A model generated the notes under the pieces. The model did no database searches and was not told the DNA's origin. It saw only the letters and a list, made by a program, of their open reading frames with translations. A stretch of DNA of 6,585 nucleotides from CAIJXJ01 sp964445115 (GTDB lineage: Bacteria > Pseudomonadota > Gammaproteobacteria > Burkholderiales > Methylophilaceae), in contig CAYUJU010000082.1 of assembly GCA_964445115.1 (NCBI GenBank), positions 1-6,585 on the forward strand, given 5' to 3'. The translations under genes were made by a program, and so were the position numbers. Below, piece by piece: positions 1 to 3,696 of the stretch. Numbering within the stretch: position 1 is the stretch's first letter; each line of letters opens with the position of its first letter.

Positions 1-53
1 GGATGCCAAACCGCTAACCTAAACCCCGTTTACACAAAATTCGGGACACGCTC
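1..53. mobile_element. Probable terminal end of an IS256-type insertion sequence (partial)
   Basis: Read on the minus strand, the sequence ending at position 53 begins GAGCGTGTCCCGA and continues AATTTTGTGTAAAC (27-53). That is the pattern I associate with IS256-family inverted repeats: a G-rich start followed by a conserved TTGTGTAAA block. Positions 1-26 would be the short untranslated tail between the transposase stop and the repeat. The transposase itself would lie to the left, outside the window. The boundary at 53/54 is supported independently, because the neighbouring hairpin stem stops pairing exactly there. No transposase residues are visible, so the family call rests on the repeat alone. 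Confidence 0.55.
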
Positions 54-72
54 CCCTCCGAAGAGGGCTTTT
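54..72. terminator. Tetraloop terminator hairpin of the lipoprotein gene, cut at the IS junction
   Basis: On the minus strand this is CCCTC-TTCG-GAGGG, a perfect 5-bp stem closing a UUCG tetraloop, placed just after the stop codon of the lipoprotein gene. The upstream flank on that strand is AGAAAAGC. The expected downstream mirror GCTTTT is absent, and the sequence instead becomes the presumed IS end. On the plus strand the same stem is followed by CTTTTCTG, so it could now act as a terminator for transcripts leaving the IS. The original terminator was probably bidirectional (inference). Confidence 0.6.
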
Positions 73-85
73 CTGTTTGGTTATA

Positions 86-622
86 TTACTTCCAGGCTCC
101 TGGCAGATCCTGGCGGTAATCCCAGTTCTCTTTTTGGCAGATTACACCAGTACCATCCCAGTAACACCCTTCTTCCTTGCTGCCGTTGTTGTGGGCGACA
201 ACACCAGAGAATTTCAGGAGCGTATCAGTCGCTTGCAGATACCCTTTAACAATGTCCCCATTTTTGATGTTTACATTTTTAGGGACGATGACCGCACCCT
301 TAATAATCTTCCTTACGCTCGATTTAATATTTCCGCTATGGATCCAGTATTGGTTCAAATCACCCATCCCGGCGACTTTATTTTTCATGTCGCCGCAAAG
401 AGCCGTTGAACAGTCAGTCCATTCAGAGATGCCTCTCCCTGTTGCTTGATTTGCCACATGGATACGCATGTAAATGATCGATCCGCTATCAATCACATCC
501 TGAGCGTCTTTTTCTGAAATCGCCGCACACCCCGTCACCCCAAGAACCATTGCTGCCACCAGGGAAACCTTCATTGCGCCAATAGCACTGGTAAAGACAC
601 CAGACTTCACGAACTTCTTCAT
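86..622 (-). CDS. Small secreted lipoprotein, function unknown
   Basis: The 178-residue product has a basic start (MKKFVK), a hydrophobic segment (about residues 14-31) and a lipobox VTGC with the modifiable cysteine at residue 32. It should therefore be exported by Sec, lipidated and anchored in the inner or outer membrane facing the periplasm. Residue 33 is Ala, so the classic Asp inner-membrane retention signal is absent. The mature part is about 147 residues, mixed alpha/beta in character, with two cysteine pairs (in WTDCSTALC and in GCYWDGTGVIC) that could form disulfides. The ATG at 622 is preceded by AGGAA at good spacing. An internal ATG at 574 would give a more typical short signal peptide but has no ribosome binding site. 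It stands alone on this strand, ending in the tetraloop hairpin by the presumed IS end. I do not recognise a family beyond 'lipoprotein'. Confidence 0.85.
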   Translation of the reverse strand: MKKFVKSGVFTSAIGAMKVSLVAAMVLGVTGCAAISEKDAQDVIDSGSIIYMRIHVANQATGRGISEWTDCSTALCGDMKNKVAGMGDLNQYWIHSGNIKSSVRKIIKGAVIVPKNVNIKNGDIVKGYLQATDTLLKFSGVVAHNNGSKEEGCYWDGTGVICQKENWDYRQDLPGAWK

Positions 623-711
623 TTATATTTCCTATTCTTCCGGTTGATGTTCCCGTTTTTGCAACCCTTTTGAGGTGGGGTGAGGAGCCGATGCTGCAAA
701 ATCTTGGTTAA

Positions 712-942
712 TTAAAACTTTGGAAAATTTAGACGATTCCTGATGCCCCTGCAATTTGGAAAACGGGGACAGCCCCAGAAGTTTTTTCCTGCACTCTCAC
801 CTTGCCGAGCAGTCCTATTGACCATTGGTGCTTTGCAAAGTGGGCACAATGGAGCAAAAGCCCATGGGCATGTGCTCAGTTCAATAATTTTGGAGATGGT
901 TGTTTTGGGGGAATGAAAAAGCTGTTTCAGGAGGCTCATCAT
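712..942 (-). CDS. Short protein with a topoisomerase-type C4 zinc ribbon
   Basis: The C-terminal half has four cysteines in the order C-x2-C-x21-C-x5-C, within CPLCKAPMV and FWGCPRFPNCRG. This is the signature of the topoisomerase I C-terminal zinc ribbon (zf-C4_Topoisom). The domain binds single-stranded or structured DNA in topoisomerases and also ends many NERD or restriction-endonuclease-like proteins. Here only about 30 residues precede it, with no catalytic domain, so this is either a stand-alone zinc-ribbon protein (76 residues) or the 3' remnant of a larger gene. The frame stays open to an ATG at 1011, but those extra 23 codons run through the hairpin at 966-997 and look non-coding. 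I therefore chose the ATG at 940-942, which has only a weak GGA-type ribosome binding site. The domain call is solid; the gene boundary and function are not. Confidence 0.6.
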   Translation of the reverse strand: MMSLLKQLFHSPKTTISKIIELSTCPWAFAPLCPLCKAPMVNRTARQGESAGKNFWGCPRFPNCRGIRNRLNFPKF

Positions 943-965
943 TTGAAAATCCGTTGAAAAGGAGG

Positions 966-997
966 AACACCCCCAAGCCCTAAGGCCGGGGGGTGTT
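966..997. terminator. Strong hairpin, probable rho-independent terminator
   Basis: AACACCCCC (966-974) pairs perfectly with GGGGGTGTT (989-997). A second small stem GCC/GGC (977-979 with 984-986) lies inside. On the plus strand the right arm runs into GTTTTGCTGCTT, a short T-run. On the minus strand the flank after the stem is TCCTCC followed by TTTTC. It lies just upstream of the zinc-ribbon gene and could insulate it from minus-strand transcription entering from the right. Direction is uncertain. Confidence 0.55.
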
Positions 998-1007
998 TTG
1001 CTGCTTA

Positions 1008-1048
1008 CCACACAGGGTGTGGTCGACGATGATTTGACCGTCGTCGTC
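1008..1048. repeat. Two adjacent inverted repeats
   Basis: CCACAC-AGG-GTGTGG (1008-1022) is a perfect 6-bp stem with a 3-nt loop. GACGA (1025-1029) then pairs with TCGTC at 1041-1045 or 1044-1048. Together with the terminator at 966-997 they form three hairpins in about 80 bp. No protein-coding explanation is convincing here. Confidence 0.45.
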
Positions 1049-1117
1049 TTTGCTGGCGATTAACCTGCGTCGGTTGCCGTAATGGCTGCCCAGCCACGGG
1101 CCTCGACTAATGAATCC

Positions 1118-1136
1118 ATGTGCGTGGCGCGCACAT
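1118..1136. repeat. Hairpin of the TGGCG-loop family (7-bp stem)
   Basis: ATGTGCG (1118-1124) and CGCACAT (1130-1136) pair perfectly around the loop TGGCG. On the minus strand the loop reads CGCCA, matching the loop of the hairpin at 2108-2120, while the two stems are unrelated in sequence. Confidence 0.55.
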
Positions 1137-1194
1137 TTAGTCGCTAGTTGTGTTTTTCCATAGGAAAGACGCAACCCTTTTGCTGCTTTCTAAT

Positions 1195-1238
1195 CCCTGG
1201 CGCCAACCAGGGCGGAACGATCAGGTCGCCAAACCTGA
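1195..1238. repeat. Two consecutive hairpins with the identical loop CGCCAA
   Basis: CCCTGG-CGCCAA-CCAGGG occupies 1195-1212 and TCAGGT-CGCCAA-ACCTGA occupies 1221-1238, with an 8-nt spacer. Both stems are perfect 6-bp pairings of different sequence, yet the hexaloop is identical. Same loop with compensated stems is what one expects of a conserved nucleic-acid structure or of a palindromic repeat family. Confidence 0.6.
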
Positions 1239-1282
1239 CCATTCCGGACCGCATTTCTGCGGTTGTCATGCCGAACATCGAT

Positions 1283-1296
1283 GGGGTGCCAACCCC
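1283..1296. repeat. Hairpin GGGG-TGCCAA-CCCC
   Basis: A 4-bp G:C stem closes the loop TGCCAA, one base different from the CGCCAA loops about 60 and 90 bp upstream. A flanking T:G wobble could extend the stem by one pair. Confidence 0.45.
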
Positions 1297-1407
1297 GTTT
1301 CGCCACTTCGTTCGGTTGTGGTTTTCGATACTCACTTAGGACCAACATCGGATCAGCCCTAGCTTTCAAGCTCTACTATCCACATCTCCCAGACTTCCTT
1401 GAATTGC

Positions 1408-1423
1408 ATGGGTGCCACCCCAT
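1408..1423. repeat. Hairpin ATGGG-TGCCAC-CCCAT
   Basis: A 5-bp perfect stem closes a loop TGCCAC, a variant of the TGCCAA/CGCCAA loops in this region. It is the weakest loop match of the family. Confidence 0.4.
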
Positions 1424-2011
1424 CAAGGTTCAGTCCTTCCCATCTTAGAACGACCCTACTGCTCAACAACACGCCGCCATCCTCCAAATCGAACCATCGC
1501 ATACGCTTACCCATTTCTGGTTTCAGCCCGGCGAGATTCCAAAGCCCATGACCTACCCGGCTCGATTCTTCATTAGATTTCCGATTACTGGCCCTTGGCC
1601 AGCAACGGCTTGTTGCGGATCCACACAGCACCCTCATGGGGTGCCGTAACGTGCTTAAGCTATGCAGTGACCCCAGGTTTCCCCAGGTGCCGCCAGAGTA
1701 AGACTTCTCCTCTCCGGCCGATGTTATTTCTAACACCATGACAGCCTACACGTGTGGCATGCGTCAGACAGTTTCCCAATCTGCCGCAGGCGGGGGCTTT
1801 CACCCCGCTTTCGGAATCGTCCAGGAACTCAAGGCATTTCCTCCCTGAGCCCGTTTCGATGTCGCCCAACCTCGCCCCAGTTCCTGCCGGTCGGATTTGA
1901 TCCTAGCGGCAGACGGGGACTTGTTATTGAGTCGAAGGATGGGGTTACACCATCCAGCGCTCAGCGTAGCGTGGCGAGCTTGATTAGAAGCACCACGCTT
2001 CACCGAACTAA

Positions 2012-2029
2012 CCAGGCTTGGCAGCCTGG
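2012..2029. repeat. Hairpin CCAGGC-TTGGCA-GCCTGG
   Basis: A perfect 6-bp stem (7 bp if the T-A pair is counted in the stem) closes TTGGCA, the reverse complement of the TGCCAA loop at 1287-1292. It is followed at once by GCTGC-ATCC-GCAGC, another perfect small hairpin (2034-2047). Confidence 0.55.
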
Positions 2030-2057
2030 CTATGCTGCATCCGCAGCAGGCGAAGTC

Positions 2058-2127
2058 GATGTGTTGGGGTTGGCGCCCCGAACATCTGTGTTGTTGCTTG
2101 ATGTTTAGGGGTGGCGCCCCATTGCAT
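2058..2127. repeat. Two direct copies of an approximately 28-bp palindromic unit
   Basis: Copy 1 begins at 2058 and copy 2 at 2100. Both start GATGT, carry GGGGT then GGCGCCCC, and end in a CAT (2083-2085 and 2125-2127). Within each copy the core is a hairpin: GGGG-TTGGCG-CCCC (2066-2079) and GGGG-TGGCG-CCCC (2108-2120). The spacing of 42 bp is about four helical turns. Their loops are the reverse complement of the CGCCAA/CGCCA loops elsewhere in the region. Confidence 0.6.
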
Positions 2128-2140
2128 GACAAACTCAAGA

Positions 2141-2361
2141 TAACACGTTTGTTTTTGAATTTGTAGCCGTTTTTCCCGGAATCTCTATATTTATCCTCCC
2201 AATGGGTGTTTTATTATTCGTATAAGAATATATATAAAACATATAGTTAAAATATACTAAATTACATGCTATCTACATATAAAACACACAATAAATATAT
2301 ATTTGTATTTCGCAAATAAGCCTTTTATATTGCGTAACACCGCAACAAAAAATTATTTATC
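2141..2361. promoter_or_regulatory. Very AT-rich leader upstream of the 282-residue gene
   Basis: From about 2200 to 2361 the sequence is almost entirely A and T, in strong contrast to both sides. It includes the 10-nt direct repeat ATATAAAACA at 2232-2241 and 2277-2286, a TATTC/GAATA dyad near 2213-2228, and a TTGCG-TAACAC-CGCAA hairpin (2330-2345) just before the start codon. TATACT at 2253-2258 is a possible -10 element, but I see no good -35. Such a tract could be a curved promoter, an H-NS-type silencing target or a duplex-unwinding element. Confidence 0.4.
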
Positions 2362-3210
2362 ATGGCAAATACAAATAAGTATTATGAACAGTTCGTTTTT
2401 ACTAAAAAAACACCATTCATGCAGCGCATTCAAGACCTCGTTCGTACCGGCCACACACAATATGTTCAAGGGACCATCCCCATTCAAAAAGCCTCGGGCT
2501 TGGCTGCCAAGTTCAATGAACGGTATTCCGTCGGCGCCAACCGCATGGCGGCCAGTCGCGCCAGAAGGTCAGGTGATGGAAGTGCCAGGTTGTTGATGTA
2601 CTTTCCCGGGGAAAGGGAGCTGATTCACTGGATATTGCTTCGCACCCCGACCACCACACCAGATGATAGTGAAAAGTGGCGGGATGCCCTTTTTGACAAG
2701 ATGCGCATTGAATTTACCGGCTACCAGCTTGTTCGGCGGGTGCGGCCCGTAACTTCCGCAGAAAAAGCTAGTATCTTCAGGCTCAGAACAGCTTTGAACT
2801 CGCAGGATCTAACGGAAGAGGATCGAGCAAAGGTGCAGAAGTCACTTGCCAATCTCGAAGCGTCTGGAAAACAGCGATTAGCTTGGACCTGGGCCTACAG
2901 CCGCGACCAATATCATGCTCTTCGCGACGCCGTGCAATTGGCGATTCGCCAGAAAAAAGACGATCAGCTGAATCAACTAATTCACAGTCTTTCAAGAACG
3001 CCGGGATTCGCTGGTGCGAGGGAGCAGGTGAATCAGATATGGAAGCTGGTCAAAGGGGAATGGGCGAGATCGATGTCAGGTGACCAGCAGCCTCCGGAGT
3101 TGCCCAAAGTCGGCTTCGTACGCCGGCTGTCTGACCAAGGCAAACCATTGCCGCGCTTAATCTCTGAAATTAGTAGGCAGGCAAAGCGTGTCGCAGATAA
3201 ACCCTTATAA
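2362..3210 (+). CDS. Hypothetical protein, 282 residues, basic and mostly helical
   Basis: I do not recognise a named family. The protein is rich in Arg, Lys and Gln. A short predicted beta/helix region (about residues 65-125) contains RLLMYFPGERELIHWILLR and a segment FTGYQLVRRVRP. A long charged helical stretch follows (about residues 130-240, including EKASIFRLRTAL and DAVQLAIRQKKDDQLNQLI), and the tail is basic (ISRQAKRVADKPL). There is no signal peptide or membrane segment, so it should be cytoplasmic. Its basic, helical character would suit nucleic-acid binding, but no helix-turn-helix is obvious. The ATG at 2362 sits behind an AT-rich stretch with no Shine-Dalgarno sequence. An ordered repeat array starts 2 bp past the stop codon, and an AT-rich tract lies before the gene. 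That arrangement suggests a replication or partition protein, or a regulator acting on its own flanks (inference). The frame is intact and clearly coding. Confidence 0.8.
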   Translation: MANTNKYYEQFVFTKKTPFMQRIQDLVRTGHTQYVQGTIPIQKASGLAAKFNERYSVGANRMAASRARRSGDGSARLLMYFPGERELIHWILLRTPTTTPDDSEKWRDALFDKMRIEFTGYQLVRRVRPVTSAEKASIFRLRTALNSQDLTEEDRAKVQKSLANLEASGKQRLAWTWAYSRDQYHALRDAVQLAIRQKKDDQLNQLIHSLSRTPGFAGAREQVNQIWKLVKGEWARSMSGDQQPPELPKVGFVRRLSDQGKPLPRLISEISRQAKRVADKPL

Positions 3211-3228
3211 AACAATCGTCTCACATAC

Positions 3229-3284
3229 TGCATTGCATTCACTGCATTGCAGTTACCACATTGCAGTGAGTGCAATGCAAAGAT
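3229..3284. repeat. Iteron-like array, 14-bp pitch, with an 18-nt-arm inverted repeat
   Basis: Nine-mers start at 3229, 3243, 3257 and 3271: TGCATTGCA, TGCATTGCA, CACATTGCA and TGCAATGCA. The spacing is exactly 14 bp and the fourth is in inverted orientation. In the first two units the last two bases before the next copy are AC. Positions 3229-3246 and 3262-3279 also form an inverted repeat with one mismatch in 18. A further inverted TGCAATGCA lies at 3351-3359. There is no T-run after the dyad, so it does not read as a terminator. Ordered repeats of this kind are typical of plasmid iterons or multi-site operators. Confidence 0.65.
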
Positions 3285-3285
3285 A

Positions 3286-3310
3286 ACGATAAGCTGGTCG
3301 TGATAAGCGA
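3286..3310. repeat. GATAAGC direct repeats
   Basis: GATAAGC occurs at 3288-3294 and 3302-3308, again 14 bp apart, with a related GATAACG at 3282-3288. The shared 14-bp step suggests the phase of the neighbouring array continues here. Confidence 0.4.
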
Positions 3311-3356
3311 GTTATTCCTTTTAAAATCAATCGTCTCACATTGCGCATACTGCAAT

Positions 3357-3382
3357 GCAGCTAGCTGCGACAACATGTCGCA
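3357..3382. repeat. 12-bp palindrome followed by a perfect hairpin
   Basis: GCAGCTAGCTGC (3357-3368) is a perfect palindrome that overlaps the last TGCAATGCA element. TGCGAC-AACAT-GTCGCA (3366-3382) is a perfect 6-bp stem with a 5-nt loop. Both are candidate protein-binding dyads. Confidence 0.55.
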
Positions 3383-3414
3383 TTCATGACTTGTTCTTCC
3401 TGGTGTATTCTGGC

Positions 3415-3455
3415 TATTGACCGATTCGTCATAACGGATAAAAATGCGGTCAATA
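3415..3455 (+). promoter_or_regulatory. Candidate promoter within a 9-bp inverted repeat
   Basis: TATTGACCG (3415-3423) and CGGTCAATA (3447-3455) are perfect inverted arms 23 bp apart. The left arm contains a -35-like TTGACC (3417-3422). Sixteen bases later, TAAAAA (3439-3444) could serve as a weak -10. This would place transcription start about 240 bp before the exporter start codon, with a dyad operator bracketing the promoter. The -10 match is only 4 of 6. Confidence 0.35.
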
Positions 3456-3492
3456 AAAATTCAGTTACTAACAATCAACAAGAATAAATCTC

Positions 3493-3651
3493 ATGGGGAA
3501 CATTCAGCATTTCGGCTGGCCGTCTTTCGTGGCTGGCGACAGCCAGCTTGGGCTGCTATCAAACAGCCAGGCGTTCGTTAGGTGTGCTGGTGAAAGCGCT
3601 ATCAGCCAGCACGCAAGCGGTTTTCCAAGCTTCTCCCTCCGCGTGGCATAA
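3493..3651 (+). other. Doubtful 52-codon leader frame upstream of the exporter
   Basis: An ATG at 3493 opens a 52-residue frame beginning MGNIQHFGWPSF and ending in TAA at 3649-3651. It is in the same frame as the exporter, whose first possible ATG comes one codon later (3655). The upstream region has only a weak purine stretch, and the peptide has no recognisable motif. The frame also contains a perfect hairpin GCTGGC-GACA-GCCAGC (3532-3547). It may be a leader peptide, a remnant of an older gene, or simply untranslated leader. Confidence 0.25.
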
Positions 3652-3696
3652 ACCATGCGTTTCCTCCCCAATCATCGCAACCACATTGGGGAGTCC

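Larger units (their letters stand above)
1000..2140. other. About 1.1 kb without a supportable gene, dense in small hairpins
   Basis: No open frame here has a ribosome binding site, a recognisable domain, or a composition that looks like protein. The frames present on both strands are short, overlap one another and are rich in Cys, Arg, Ser and Trp. Besides the same-loop hairpins listed separately, perfect stems include CTGGCC-CTT-GGCCAG (1588-1602), GCAAC-GGCTT-GTTGC (1602-1616), GCACCC/GGGTGC (1628-1644), GCGGGG/CCCCGC (1790-1808), CTGCCG/CGGCAG with an inner GGAT/ATCC (1884-1912), GGATGG/CCATCC (1937-1955) and AGCGTGG/CCACGCT (1968-1999). It may be a decayed gene region colonised by palindromic repeats, or a structured non-coding RNA region. 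I cannot tell which. Confidence 0.5.
3213..3341. repeat. 14-nt direct repeat CAATCGTCTCACAT, two exact copies
   Basis: The copies are at 3213-3226 and 3328-3341, 115 bp apart, each preceded by an AAAA-containing run (TATAAAA and TTTTAAAAT). Each is followed within 10 bp by a TGCATTGCA-type element, in direct orientation after the first and inverted after the second. They look like paired borders of the repeat block between them. Confidence 0.65.

Noticed and set aside
77..409. Plus-strand open frame of 110 codons
   Set aside because: It is antisense to the lipoprotein gene, which has a ribosome binding site, signal peptide and lipobox. The plus-strand frame has neither a ribosome binding site nor a motif.
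661..1182. 12-nt direct repeat GCAACCCTTTTG at 661-672 and 1171-1182
   Set aside because: Short, low in complexity and without shared flanks, so it is not enough to claim a target duplication or a repeat element.
980..1335. Minus-strand frames of 63-64 codons at 980-1174 and 1144-1335
   Set aside because: They run straight through several perfect hairpins and a terminator-like stem, have no ribosome binding site and show no domain. Treated as chance frames in a hairpin-rich region.
1359..1739. Minus-strand frame of 126 codons
   Set aside because: Its C-terminal part looks somewhat protein-like (DLEDGGVLLSSRVVLRWEG), so a decayed gene is possible. There is no ribosome binding site, the N-terminal half is Ser/Arg/Trp-rich, and I recognise no family, so I do not call it a gene.
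1752..2138. Overlapping frames on both strands (plus 1752-2108, minus 1800-2138)
   Set aside because: They are mutually antisense across a block of palindromes, Cys/Arg/Ser-rich, with no ribosome binding site. Palindromic DNA tends to stay open on both strands.
1000..2140. Integron attC sites or a CRISPR array as explanation of the hairpins
   Set aside because: No paired GTTRRRY/RYYYAAC core sites in attC spacing and no integrase. The repeats vary in stem sequence and spacing, unlike CRISPR repeats with equal spacers, and no cas-like genes are visible.
3229..3279. The large inverted repeat as a terminator for the 282-residue gene
   Set aside because: The arms are not followed by a T-run on either strand. 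The 14-bp periodicity and repeat orientation fit protein-binding sites better.
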